In this document: piece by piece, positions 11,301-21,606 of the stretch
Layout: every line of letters begins with the position of its first letter
Position numbering within the stretch: the first letter of the stretch is position 1
Assembly: GCF_030269925.1 (NCBI RefSeq)
Contig: NC_085128.1
Coordinates: forward strand, 9,302,501-9,366,500
DNA: 64,000 nt
DNA from: Bombyx mori
Lineage: Eukaryota; Arthropoda; Insecta; Lepidoptera; Bombycidae
Direction of reading: 5' to 3'
Program-made: the position numbers and the translations under genes
The notes under the pieces: generated by a model
Databases searched by the model: none
What the model saw: the letters and a program-made list of their open reading frames with translations, nothing else
Told to the model about the DNA's origin: nothing

Positions 11301-11500
11301 CATTGAAACGTGGTGTCAGGCTCGGCTTGCTTCAAATGGAACGAGGCCGCTATAGACTGAACGAAATGTCATGTCTAGCGAGAAAAGTTAATTCACATGA
11401 GGCTAGGAAGCGCTACCGACCCAAGCTACGTGCGAAAACATTGCGCATAAAATGTAGCCGATCGTTTTCAGGGCAGCCACGACAGGATTATATAAATTGA
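8340..11500 (+). CDS. Linker-histone-like (H15 fold) basic protein, 2 exons (119 aa)
   Basis: Two open segments join across a phase-2 intron: 8340-8497 (donor CCAG|gtcagt) and 11299-11500 (acceptor ttttccag, stop TGA), total 360 nt. The joined protein resembles the globular winged-helix domain of histone H1/H5. Helix 1 is Ile-Val-Leu-Ser-Ala-Ile-Lys-Lys-Leu (about residues 13-21). It is followed by a Thr-Ile-Ile-Lys-Phe-Ile helix, an INRKVSR/TLKRGV helix spanning the splice junction, and a short beta wing ending GRYRLN. A basic tail of about 40 residues follows, far shorter than the usual H1 tail and without AKP repeats, and there is almost no N-terminal tail. AATAAA lies at 11519. The intron holds an antisense Bm1, a LINE 3' fragment and simple AT DNA. 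Possible role: a specialised chromatin protein (germ-line H1 variant) or an orphan winged-helix protein. The splice join is well supported by the fold crossing it; function is inference. Confidence 0.68.
8620..8775. repeat. Short tandem and palindromic repeats in the H15-like gene intron
   Basis: GTCATCTAGCAGAATCAT and GTCATCCAGCAGAATCAT repeat at about 30-base spacing. They are followed by TATATTATAAT palindromes and two GATTCCT/GCATTATATTATAATGCA words. Probably replication-slippage products. Confidence 0.55.
9616..9985 (-). mobile_element. Bm1 SINE copy with tRNA-like head, 3' end missing
   Basis: Antisense: body 9616-9795, then head region with GCCGGATTCGAATACC near 9912-9930. In the intron of the H15-like gene. 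The 73-codon frame here (9813-10034) is SINE sequence, not a gene. Confidence 0.85.
10565..11215 (+). mobile_element. LINE 3' end (RT C-terminal part) in the H15-like gene intron
   Basis: Two overlapping frames (10591-10857, 10730-11134) encode LNRAKRYFTPGQRLFLYKAQVRP, then FERSFLPRTIRLWNELP-like sequence and a GLWRVLS end. This is the C-terminal region after RT in a Jockey/CR1-type LINE, with one frameshift near 10850. The 3' UTR ends GGTGGGCCGTACGCTCGTCTG and an A-rich AATAAAAAAATAAAA tail to 11211. Two further copies of the same 3' end occur at 53915-54295 (+) and 57150-57245 (-). Confidence 0.78.
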
Positions 11501-11518
11501 ATTAAATTGTTGCCATTT

Positions 11519-11524
11519 AATAAA
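11519..11524 (+). terminator. AATAAA polyadenylation signal, H15-like gene
   Basis: AATAAA starting 19 bases after the TGA stop and followed by T/GT-rich sequence. It supports the second exon as a real terminal exon. Confidence 0.65.
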
Positions 11525-11820
11525 ATATTTTATTGTTTACAAACGAATAAACGACACCAGAACTAGCAATCAGCAAATAACTTTAGCAATGATAATGACT
11601 CCGACTGGGAATCGTACTCGGACACCATGGTGCAGTAGAATCACTAACCAGTAGACCAACGAAATGAATAAACTAAAGCACCTATTTTAATAATCTTGCC
11701 ATCACATTATTGGCGGCTAAGACGTTTAGTTTAGTTTACATCACTACGTGCGATTCGCTAAAAAATTTCGATTTGAAAGACTACCATTTAAAAGTCATAC
11801 AATTGACACTTCGGCCCTAT

Positions 11821-12175
11821 ATTGAAGTGAAAACTTATTTAGAATCGTTGTGATTTCAAACCGGATGCAACGGAAAAAACGACAGGTAAGAGACACAAAT
11901 ACAAAAATGTGTAGGATGAAACCAGCAAAGAATGAGACAGAAATATAGATACTATTTAATACAGCGCCATCTGTGAGATTTTTTAATACTAACGTGTGTA
12001 TGAAAGCTCTTGTAGTGAATTTTAATTTAGGATTATACGTGAAATTAAAATATCAATTCACAGAGGGCGCTACCTTACAATTATTTACTAATGACAAAAT
12101 TTTACATATACTTAAGACGTTTAGGATAATTGTATTTTAATTTTGGAAGGTTTCACTTCTACCACGTGTGAATTG
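11821..12175. repeat. TIR-type MITE, copy 2
   Basis: Same inverted ends as 2100-2432 (TTGAAGTGAAAACTT / GGAAGGTTTCACTTC). Directly followed by a Helitron-family fragment at 12195. Confidence 0.5.
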
Positions 12176-12194
12176 CACACATTTTGTATTTTTT

Positions 12195-12608
12195 TTATTA
12201 ATACGTGAAGCAAAAACTTGGTATCCCTATTTACGAAAATTGCGCGGACGGAGGAGTATGAAATTTCCTACACTTATAGAGAATATAGAGAAGAAGTGCA
12301 CAATGCTAATATCTTTTTAAAATAATGCATAAAACATACATTAAATCAATAAAGAAAACATTACACACACTACATACCATGTATTTGACGCACACACGCA
12401 TGCATACTGTTTATTGTCACATTTTTGTTCTTGACGTCTGTTGTCAAATTGAGAATAGATTAAATATTGTTTGGCTTTATTAATATTTTTTATAGTGTAG
12501 CCTTGGCGAAAATTGCGATTATAGAAGTATAAAACACAATCATAATAGTGTACAAACTTACAATTCCAATTAATTATAGGCGAATTTCGACTACTGCGGG
12601 ACCTCTAG
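12195..12608 (+). mobile_element. Helitron of the GTCGAATTTCGAC family, 5' end lost
   Basis: From TTAATACGTGAAGC on it is highly similar to 48723-49163 and ends GGGACCTCTAG. The 5' TC end is replaced by a T run, and the hairpin has one changed base. Confidence 0.65.
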
Positions 12609-12875
12609 TATTATTTTAAAACGTCGCTCTCGTTTATTTAATAGAATACGAATTTTAACCAAAAAGTAACCGAGTTATACTTGTGTACTCAATTGCACTG
12701 AAACGTGTAGCGCCTCATGAAATAATGGACGCACCCGACATAGCCAACAGTACGTATGTCGATACGAAATTGTTCTAGGCGTTATTGTTATTGTGTTAAA
12801 TCACAATAATTAAAAATAAAGACGGTCTGTTTTTGCAAAAAGATTATTAAAGACCACAGAACCCATTTCAGGGCG

Positions 12876-13114
12876 GGTGGTAGGACCTCTTGTGATCCGC
12901 GCGTGTAGGTACCACCACCCTACCTATTTCTGCCGTGAAGCAGTAATTCGTTTCGGTTTGAAGGGTGGGGCAGCCGTTATAACTATACTTAAGACCTTAG
13001 AACTTATATCTCAAGGTTGGTGGCGCGTTTACGTTGTAGATGTCTATGGGATCCAGTAACCACTTAACACCAGGTGAGCTGCGAGCTCGTCCACCCATCT
13101 AAGCAATAAAAAAA
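12876..13114 (+). mobile_element. Bm1 SINE copy
   Basis: GGTGGTAGGACCTCTTG to CCATCTAAGCAATAAAAAAA, sense, head missing. Intergenic. Confidence 0.9.
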
Positions 13115-13720
13115 GGGTTGAACAATTAGAGAGAGAGAACAATTAGGTTAGAGAAATTGATTAAAAAAATTCTAAATCAATAAAGTGGTTGAAATCATGA
13201 AGAAAACCTAATTGTGTACTATATACCACATAATAAGTAATCCAACGAACAATGAAGCAGATTTTATTAGGAATTAACTTACCCAATTAAAATTCTTACT
13301 GATGATTTAACGTCTTGTGGGCAAGGTTGGGTTAGCCCATTTTTTACTATTGTATATTAAATACTACTGAGTACTACTATTATTGGGTTCTGGGTTGAAG
13401 AGTCAAGAGTCTTCTAGTACAAGTAGTGTAAATACAGGCTGAATTTAGCCTCCAAAATATTTCGAATTTGATCATCTCAAGAGCTTTAACAATAATAATA
13501 ATAATATTTTTATTCAAACCTCTTAAAATAAAATCACGTACAAGAATTCTTAACACTAGTATAATAATATACCTACATGGCTTTTTATGAGGTATACAAT
13601 AACAATATTCCCTGACTTTTATGCTAGGAAAACCTGTATTACAAAAGTCAGTGGTTCAGTGCTAGGTCACCAGGTAAGTAAGTTAACCAGGAAGAGCGAT
13701 CTGTATAAATATAGTACGTA

Positions 13721-13785
13721 GGTGTGAGTGTGTGTGTGTTTGTGTGTGTGTTGTGTATGTGTTTGTGTGTGTGTATGTGTGTCAT
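13721..13785. repeat. (TG)n microsatellite
   Basis: An interrupted TG run of about 65 bases with TTTG and TATG variants. Confidence 0.85.
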
Positions 13786-13994
13786 ACAATAAAGTATAAT
13801 AAAATATTACGTTATATATGACCTATATTATATATCGCACATAACATCATCATCACTTCTACCCTATAAAAAAATAGCTACAATAAATGAACAGTATATA
13901 CTATACCTATATATACATCATTATACATTTTTACAACACGACTTGTTCTGTTTCAAAATAGTCTAAGCTTAGGAGCCAAGACTTCAGATTATTT

Positions 13995-14289
13995 TTAACA
14001 TCATACCTATTTAAGCATGCTGAGATATATTTTCTTTATTATAAATTCTGCTACCTCCCGAATAAATCTGTCGTCTGGCAAATTCCGTCCTACAAGCAAT
14101 AGTGTCAAAGGCCGGTTTTCGTCTCCTCGTAGGAGGTGAAATTTCTTTGTATTGATGGGAGGCAGGAGTGCTGTCGCAGAACCGACCTGTGGATAAATGA
14201 AGTAATAAAATGACTTCACAATACCTATGAATTGCTTGACCTATTACTAAGCTTAACACTATTGGGCCGTCAGACTCGTCTGCATCCAC
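13995..14289 (-). pseudogene. Possible minus-strand exons of unknown family, partly duplicated at 22096
   Basis: On the minus strand an acceptor (ttgtttcag) precedes an open segment starting Val-Asp-Ala-Asp-Glu-Ser-Asp-Gly-Pro (about 14225-14287) that ends in ATAG|gtatt. A second frame (14007-14190) reads PPINTKKFHLLRGDENRP...LLVGRNLPDD to a stop. The two would need a 38-nt intron, shorter than normal. The first segment recurs at 22096-22150, where its acceptor is destroyed (ctg for cag). This is either a small decayed gene carried in the duplication with the 14857/22494 pair, or plain duplicated non-coding DNA. Confidence 0.25.
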
Positions 14290-14327
14290 TGAAACAAATA
14301 TTTAAAAATACTCGTCACTTTTTACTT

Positions 14328-14500
14328 TTCGACGTCCGTCTGGTGTAGTGGTAAGTGACATGGTCACTACACTAGGGGGTCGCGGGTTCGAATCCCGCCA
14401 AGGGAAGATATTTGTATGATAAATATAAATGTCTTTTCCAGGGTTATGGATGTATATTAAATATATGTATGTGTATAATAAAAATCTTACATTTATTTCC
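14328..14500 (+). mobile_element. tRNA-derived SINE (not Bm1)
   Basis: A-box-like TGGTGTAGTGGTAAGTGAC and B box GGTTCGAATCC (14385-14395), then a TATTTGTATGATAAATATAAA body and a TATATGTATGTGTATAATA tail. The ends do not pair as in a tRNA acceptor stem, so this is a SINE, not a tRNA gene. Absent from the duplicated region at 22180, so it came after the duplication. Confidence 0.65.
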
Positions 14501-14800
14501 GATATCTGGTACCTGTAACACAAGTTCTTTACGAACTTATCACGGGACCAGTTAACGTGGCGTGATTGTTAGTAAATATTTAAAAATATTTTTACTGACT
14601 CAGTCTCGATATCTTCCGAATGTCCTATATACGCTTAACTGGTTTCAATTGCAACCTAGGAACGAAAATCGAGTGAGAACAGTATATGTAGTTACGCATC
14701 TAAAAAAACAGCTAAACGCTTTAGTTTCAAAAACAACCAAGAAATCTTGGTAATCACAAATTGATCGTCACACATAAAATCAGAGCATGCTCGCAATGTT

Positions 14801-14807
14801 TTAAAAG
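14801..14807 (+). promoter_or_regulatory. TATA-like core (TTAAAAG) of copy A
   Basis: A TTAAAAG box about 55 bases before the ATG lies inside a block of about 200 bases (14640-14830) that is conserved upstream of copy B (22240-22435). The shared core reads GCAATGT..TTAAAAG followed by a TTTCTCTTTT tract. Conservation is seen by eye; the TATA role is inferred. Confidence 0.45.
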
Positions 14808-14856
14808 CGATACATTTCTCTTTTCGTTCACACAACAAGAAATTGCAGCAGCGAGC

Positions 14857-16505
14857 ATGGATTTCAATTATTCACCTGTGAGTCCAGTTCAGAAATTAAC
14901 CAAAAAACGAAATTGGAATATAATTGCATTCGCATATTTTCATTCGAGCGATGAACTAATATTTGAAATAATTCAATTCACAGTTTTTCGTGACATCCTT
15001 GCTGTTTTGTTTTTGTTCATCAAAAACTTTGCATTCTCGAAGCGAGAAATATGAAAGACAAATACAACCTATTTTGCAAAATGGAATCTTCAATTCTGAT
15101 TTTCATTTTAACATATTGTAAGTGTAGATTTACCAAAAATAGTACATAAACTCTGATTGTTAAAAAACACAATCTGAATCGGATTCGTACGTATTTCGAT
15201 TATTTTAAATGAATACTTAGTGTACTTAAAAATAAAATTCTCAAATTACTCTTAACAAAACAAACCAAAAGCTCGAGAATTTGTATCATATTTGCATACA
15301 CACTGAATAAATAACAGATTTAATATGTACATTATTGTTTACGGCGTAACTAATTTAATTCTAACGTTTTACAGTCCAGAATTGTTTATAGTCTTCAGGT
15401 TAGCAGAAATGCACAACATGAACAAACCTTTTGAGCCTGTTTTTAGTGTAATTCAACCGAACAAGCCTGCTACCAAACCAAAAGCTGTAGCCATGGACAC
15501 TTTTCCATTCTCCGATAAAGTAACTGATGAAAATGAAAAGGGAAATCAAAACGACACTAGTTTGAACCTCAGTGATATTCCTGAAAAAAATAAAGAAATT
15601 TCTACTGAAAACACATACGACACATCCACAGATTCTGGATTTGTGAGTACCTACATTAAACTATGCAATAGATTACCGCTGATACAGTTTGAGGCTACTT
15701 ATCCAAAAAAGTTTTCACACCACCACCAACTATTGGTTCAAGGAGTGCTTTTAGGAAATAATTGAGATGATTCCAACATCTTCAATGTACTATCGCACCG
15801 TCCACTACATATCGAGATCAAGCTTCGTCCATCATATTTAGAAATAACACACATATACTAACTAACGTAATTGTCATGTATCCGCTTTGGAATGAACTTT
15901 CCTCCTGCAGTATTCACCAAATGCTATGGGATGTCCTTTTGTAAAAAGTTGCGAAAATACGAGTTGTCGTAAATACTTTCGACGTTGTTACGTATATTTT
16001 ATGTATTTCAATAGAATCTAAAAACGCAGTGTATACTCAAGCAACTGCAAGCTCGATAGGAGAGCCACATATGAAGCTGCTGAGAGCGTAAAGTAATAGA
16101 TTAATAGTTACAAAATAACACCGTAATGTTTATTTCTATCCTAAATAAATATTTTCAGCTTTAAGGCAGGATTACCGTTATTGCGATTCCATTGAGACTT
16201 CAATTTTATGTCTTAAAATGGACGCTGACGCTATGACACTCCTCACTCCTACCTACAAGCAGACTGCTCGTGACTCAGATCAGCCAAAAACAAAACAAAA
16301 CTCAAGTGCAAACTATACAGCTTGTTTCCTTAGGTAGAGTGATGCAGAAGAAAAACTTTTAGAATCTAAAACACCGTGACTTACAGTATTATAATTTATT
16401 GTTCATAAAATTATGTACCACTTGCAGACAACATCAATACCTGATGACAAAATATTGAACCGGTTTGGACTTCCCAAAAAGATACTAGAATCTATGGCAG
16501 GATGA
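14857..16505 (+). CDS. Secreted cuticle-protein-like gene without RR core, copy A, 4 exons (166 aa)
   Basis: Four exons join in frame: 14857-14877 (7 codons, donor gtgagt), 14984-15117 (acceptor ttcacag, donor gtaagt, phase 2), 15375-15642 (acceptor ttacag, donor gtgagt, phase 0) and 16428-16505 (acceptor ttgcag, stop TGA). The N-terminus is a hydrophobic signal peptide (FFVTSLLFCFC) across exons 1-2. Next come a basic stretch with KYERQIQP and a Phe/Asn-rich patch ending at the phase-2 intron, the place where RR-1 genes of this cluster start their RR core. Exon 3 is polar (Lys/Asn/Glu/Ser/Thr) with no RR motif. Exon 4 starts Thr-Thr-Ser-Ile and ends LESMAG, like the SSLAG/ASLVG ends of the RR-1 neighbours. 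AATAAA is at 16570. Copy B (22494-24547) shares every splice site, which is the main support for the model. Probable role: an extracellular cuticle or matrix protein derived from an RR-1 ancestor; function is inferred only. Confidence 0.78.
15735..15970 (+). repeat. Old LINE C-terminal fragment in intron 3 of copy A
   Basis: Diverged sequence with the same order of words as the LINE at 10855-11080: AATTGAGATGATTCCA, then TACTATCGCACCGTCCA, then TGGAATGAACTTTCCTCC and TATGGGATGTCCTTTTG. No open frame is left. It is clearly older than the copies at 10565 and 53915. Confidence 0.5.
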
Positions 16506-16569
16506 TTAAGTAATGATAAAGTAGATTAAAATTAAACACCGTGGTATTTACTGTATGAAATTTAATTTT

Positions 16570-16575
16570 AATAAA
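16570..16575 (+). terminator. AATAAA polyadenylation signal, copy A
   Basis: AATAAA 65 bases after the stop codon of copy A. Confidence 0.6.
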
Positions 16576-16847
16576 AACCTGGCAGCACTTTACGTTTTGT
16601 GTGTAGATTTTCAATTATCAGTATGTAAAATCCATCCATCAAATAAGTTGTAACCTGACTGAATTTAGAAGACCAAACAAAAAATCAATACTTTTTATTG
16701 TTTTTTTTTTTTCGTTAACTTGTTCTTGTTGTTTATGATATAGGTATTTGTATCATATGCATGAATTATAATATCGGCAAGAAATCATTTCTGTTCGAAC
16801 ATTGTTTGTGATGATCGTTACTGAAACATTCTTGCATTGTTTACTGA

Positions 16848-17035
16848 CTCGGCGGTGCAGTAGTTTGCGATCCTGACTGTTGCGGCGAGGGTCGTGGGTT
16901 CGATTCCCACATCGGAAAAATATTGTGTGATGAGCAGGTTTGTTTCTCTTTCTTTTTCTGGGTGTTTATTTATCTACATTTGCATATTTGTAGACATATA
17001 CACTATAAGTATATTTATCTGATTTTTCTCCACAA
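16848..17035 (+). mobile_element. tRNA-derived SINE (not Bm1)
   Basis: GGCGGTGCAGTAGTTTGCG head with B box GGTTCGATTCC (16898-16908), then an AAATATTGTGTGATGAG body and an AT-rich tail. No acceptor stem. Confidence 0.6.
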
Positions 17036-17039
17036 CCAT

Positions 17040-17345
17040 CCATAGCTTTCAAACCGGGGGCCCGAGAGCTCTAGCCTGGCGCGCCTGTAGAAGGCATTTT
17101 CCCCTCGCTGAAAGTTATGGGGTGACTGCGAACCGCGCCGCGCGCTAGTAATACTCTACCATGGCATGATATAAAGAGCGAACGGTTGGGGGTATATTGC
17201 GTTCAGCGTCTGAGTCCTACATGTCTCGCGCGCGATCTTAGTCCCTTAGTAAGGAGGTTCAGCCCCAAAGTCGGGAAATCAAATGGTGCTTTAACTAACG
17301 GCTTAAAGTGAGCGGAACTGCAAAGAACATAAGGTATCTAAGTAT
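17040..17345. repeat. GC-rich block of unknown origin
   Basis: About 300 bases of GC-rich sequence (GGGGGCCCGAGAGCTC, CGCGCCGCGCGCTAG, TCTCGCGCGCGATC) in AT-rich surroundings, with no long frame. It is probably a retroelement untranslated region or an old insertion; I see no match elsewhere in the window. Confidence 0.35.
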
Positions 17346-18419
17346 CTGAGGATGACGGCAGCACAGCCGTGGCGAAAATTCAATTTTATATGAAATAGAT
17401 TTCCAATTGCTCAAATTGCATGCTTATTTTTTTTTCATGACAATTTACGTACCTTGACTATCGCGGCTAAAATAATTCTTCATGCTCAAAATATGAAAAT
17501 GTTCGGTAAATATTGAAATCTGTTACGGCTGAACTAGAATAAGCTACTTTTTTATTGCAAGACGCCAAAATCATTTTTTGTCGGCTTATAACAATAATGA
17601 TGCTATCAATTTACCAATAAAAGTAATCATTGATGAATATAATAATATAAGCAATAAACGGAAAAATATCGCTATTTCCTCATGCTGGCAAACAAATAAG
17701 GTAGTGATAAAAGTGATGTATTAATTGGATAAAATATGAGAGCAAAAAAAGAATGCATAAATGCATTTCAATCTTTGTTTCAGTACTTTATGTTTGAATC
17801 GAATATTAGTATTATTTTATTAGTCTCTGAGTGTCTAGTCGACATAGCTGGCTGGATCGTATGATCAAGCGGCCGGGACAATATTAGCGTTCTTTAAAAC
17901 ATTGTTGAATGTATTTCACAGTAGGAATCATTAAAACTCAGTCACCTTGAAAGAGTAGTGTGTCCTGGAAATTAGAAAATCGAACTACAAACAAACAGTT
18001 TTTTGAAAAAGTAATATTTGTAGTAAGCCATTTACAAACATAAGCCGACTATTTTTCATTCTTCATTTGCTTAGAAAATTCCAAAATAACTATTATTTCC
18101 AAGAAAAATTATCTTCGCATGGGCTCATTATTGCAGAAACGAGGATGATTGTAGATATTAGTAGATATTATCATAATGGTAAGGTGGCTAGTTAACAATC
18201 TCCGCTAGTGTTAATAATAATTATAAAGTTTGGGTTCTTTGATAAATGACAAATGTTACGATCGGGCTTACATTTTTATTGTTAGTTAATCACAGGTAGG
18301 TTTTTACATCTTTTTAACATGTACGTCGCGGCGTCGTAGAGAATATTGCGGGTCAGTCAAGGGCTATTTTGTAGAGTGGTCATCAAAGATTAATGTTATG
18401 AGAACCGAAATTAGGCTGC

Positions 18420-21400
18420 ATACACGTTACATCTTCCCTTCTTTAGAGAAAACAACTTAATTACATTGACTATGCTGAGTTATAAATCTAATATGTTGAC
18501 TGGTTTCATGGCTCTTCCGAATCTTGAACATCTTGGTAGTCAGTTGTATTTCTCCAGTTTAATAGAGCAAGTTAGATATCCGATTTATCAATAATGCATT
18601 TCCTTAGTAGGTTTTTTGCGGTTTCTTTTGGCTAAGCCATTACCTTGGGGGTGGTAAGGACTGGATTTTGAGTACTTAAAACGCCATTCTTTCTGGAAGT
18701 CATTGAGTTCTCTGGGCATGTACTATGGGGCGTTGTCTGATTCGAGAGCGTCAGGTATTCCATGCGTAGATAACCATTGTTTTAAATGGTTAATCACTTC
18801 AGTTGTCGACGGCCTCTTAAGTAACTGAAAGTCTAAGTATCTAACTGTCACAAAATACAATATAAAACAGTATATTCCTATCCTTATTATCCTTATAGTA
18901 TCCTTTTAGTTCCAATAAATCAGATGCCACGATCTGCTATGGGAGAGATAAAATTCTTTTGACTGCCACGGTATAGTTGGTATAGTCCTTTTGTGTTTTT
19001 TCACATGCTGAGCAGCTTCTAACCAGTTTCACAATGTCTGCATATTGTCCTCTCTAATACATCAATTGGCGTGCTCTTTTCAAGCAGCTCTGAATTCCAA
19101 GGTGGCCTTGGTGTATGTAATTTAGCATGAGGTACTGAGGTACTTGTGTTTGGGCACTACAATTGTGTGACCTTTGAAGTTGATAGCTCTTCTTTGAAAT
19201 TGAAGTAGTGATGCAGTTCTGTAGGGAGTCGACCAACTTTTTCTGGAAATTTTGTTGCTTTGATCAACTATTCTGTGGAGTCAAATGTTGTTGGTAATAT
19301 TATTGTGATCTTCAGGTCTTCTTCCTGATAGTCGTTCAGTTTTGAAGTGTCACAATCACGGCTTAAAAAGTCTGCTAATGGTATTTCTATGCCTTTTAAA
19401 ATGTAATATTTGATGAATATGGTGTTAGGTTGAGCCTTATACCAGCGGGGTATTCCGGGACACCAGCGGCACTGTCTGGGCAGCCTGACAGGCTGCCGTA
19501 CCCAGACGGCCGACGTTTCAGAGCCTTCGATTCGCCTCGAAAGCTCCGTCGGCTGGGCGTCCTTGGGGTGAGCCGCGCCGTCTGGTTGTAGTGTTGACCG
19601 CGGTAACCCCCCTACCTCATCCGGGTTCTGACCTCGGAGAGGATCGGACGTCGGGTGTAAGAGTGCAGGGGAGTCGTTTAGTGGGTGGGCCCTAAAATCC
19701 TTGGGCCCGCGATCTGCTCTCAACACCTGCAGATCGTTGAGTCTCACATACCCCGCGCACCCCGTATGCGCGGGGACCTCGTAGGAGGTTCGGCCCCCGG
19801 CCCGAAAAAAAAAAAAAAAAGTTTGAGCATTATACGTAGAATTCTAGCTGGGGCTGACTGAATGTTTTTTCTGAATATTGTCTTGAGCGGCTTGTGATCT
19901 GATTCGACTAATAACTCATTGCCATAGACATACTCATGGAAATTTTGTACCCAAATAAGATAATTTTGTTTGGATTTAGTCAATGTTGGCTCCATAAGCT
20001 ACTGGTTGGCTTTTCAGAAGTACTGGTCCAGATTCTTTGAGCTTACATCCACGCTTAGTGTGACTGGTTTGTTTACATCCTATAATTTTAACATTGGTGG
20101 ATTCTGTAAAACTTTTTTATTTTAGTTTAGTGCTTCATCATGATAGAATTCCCAGTTGAAACTTGTTTCCTTGTGAAGCAGATCTCTCAAAGGGTTTGTT
20201 AATTAAACACTTATACTTTATTACTAGTACTTAAATATGTTATCATTCCTAGTACCCTTTGCAGTTCTTTTTTGTTCTGTGGTGTTTTTATGAACTCTAT
20301 GACTATAACTTTTTCAGGATCTGCTTTTAAACTTTTGGTTGAGACTACATTACCCAAAAAAAAATATTATTTTGGCTTCAAAGATGCCTTTGCTTTGATT
20401 GAGCTTGAAACCAGAAAATTTCAATGTCTCTATTACTTCTTTGACCGTTTTCTGTAGCTCTTCCTTCTTTTTGGCATGAATATAGATATCATTGATTGAT
20501 ACTCTTACATTTTTGAATTTACTGAGAAGAATAGTCAAAATTTCTTGAAAATTTTCAGGTGCTGACGATAGTCCGAATGGAAGTCTTTTGAATGAATTCT
20601 CTTTCTTTCTCTTCCCCATGGTGTAGAAAATGTCAGTATCTTTTGTGTTCTTTTTGATAATCTAATTTGCCAAAATCCTTTGGTGCAGTTTGGATACTTT
20701 CTGTCCAATCTTTGGAGTTGCCGACACTTATTTGCCCTATAAATGATTCTTCTGAATTCTCTGAAGTAAAATTTTCTTCTTAAGTATTTATTTTATTTTT
20801 TCGTTTCAATTGAATTTGGCATTGAATGACACATCCTTGCAAAATTACCTTGTCGCACTTTTTGCATAATTTGTTGTAAGCTTGGGATGACCTTTCTTTG
20901 TGGCATAAACCACATATTTTACAATCAAATTTTTCGTTTCTGAAGTTCTTACTTTTGATTGTGAGTATTTGTTTCACTCTTGTTGCTGTTCTCAAACTCG
21001 TTAAGTTGTTTGGAGGCTTGTTCACTGCTTTTACAGATGGTTGTGTCTTTTGTGAGATTAAGTTTTCTTCGGTGAGCATTTTTTTTTTGATTTGGGTTGA
21101 TTTTATTCCGAATAAAATCTTGTCTTTCAGCATTTCTTCAATCAATTCCAGAGCCAAATTCGCATTTGATTGCTTATGTTTTGATTCTAGTAATGAATTC
21201 GTTAAATGATTTGTCTTCATGTTGCTCAATTTTGAAGAAAACATACCTTTCGAGCGACACGTTGTTTTTCGGCGCGAAATTCTTCGGACTTACCGATAAT
21301 TATGCATAGCTTTTCTTCGTCTATTGTATTCAAATTAAAACTGTTGTCGATATCAATTGCATCTGGTCCTATGATTGACGTGAATGTTGCAGCTTGAATA

Positions 21401-21480
21401 TCGGCAGGTTCCTTCCCTAGCTGAATTGCGGTTGCATACCATTCGAACACTGCTATCGCCATTTTTTCCAATTTGCCGAC
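18420..21480 (-). mobile_element. Degenerate gypsy-like LTR retrotransposon body
   Basis: On the minus strand the relic reads in the usual pol order. A Gag-like frame (21471-21226) is followed by a Cys-rich stretch CKICGLCHKERSS (zinc-knuckle-like, in 21244-20780). Next come RT pieces (RLPFGLSSAPENFQ in 20619-20350, with the catalytic YLDD replaced by SINDI), RNase H (ESDHKPL and APARILR in 19995-19830, then LADFLSRD near 19370), the integrase zinc finger (QGHLGI...CLKRARQL near 19130-19070) and the integrase core (ALESDNAP near 18745, YHPQGNG near 18640). Frameshifts and stops break every domain, and no LTRs were recognised. A GC-rich retroposon is inserted in RNase H at about 19444-19824. 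Confidence 0.75.
19444..19824 (+). mobile_element. GC-rich poly-A retroposon inserted in the gypsy-like RNase H
   Basis: A GC-rich block ending in CCCGGCCCG and 17 A residues (19806-19822) interrupts the minus-strand RNase H frame. It is flanked by near-identical direct repeats, TTGAGCCTTAT on the left (about 19432-19442) and TTGAGCATTAT on the right, as expected for target-site duplications. A related block occurs in the opposite orientation at about 56078-56515. It is probably the 3' end of a LINE, or a SINE; I do not recognise the family. Confidence 0.65.
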
Positions 21481-21606
21481 TTGTTGTCCGACTCGATCTC
21501 TGAATATTTATTTATTGTTTTTATTGATTGTATGTATGAAGTAAGCCGGCAAAAATTCAGCAAATGGTAACTGAAATTAGTAAACTAATACTTTTTTATT
21601 GTTGAA

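Noticed and set aside
13721..13785. CRISPR-like or regulatory repeat array
   Set aside because: A simple TG microsatellite; no spacer-repeat organisation exists anywhere in the window.
13995..14190. A 38-nt intron joining the two minus-strand segments near 14190
   Set aside because: It is shorter than functional insect introns; kept only as a low-confidence possible relic.
14333..14400. tRNA-like sequence with A and B boxes
   Set aside because: The acceptor stem does not pair and the sequence continues into a SINE body and tail; called a SINE instead.
14761..15054. 97-codon open frame over exons 1-2 of copy A
   Set aside because: It reads through the first intron and past the exon 2 acceptor in the wrong frame; the spliced model agrees with copy B instead.
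16855..16915. Second tRNA-like sequence
   Set aside because: Only the B box and part of the head are tRNA-like; no cloverleaf closes.
19268..19747. 159-codon minus-strand frame
   Set aside because: A chance fusion of gypsy-like RNase H remnant with antisense retroposon sequence, not one gene.
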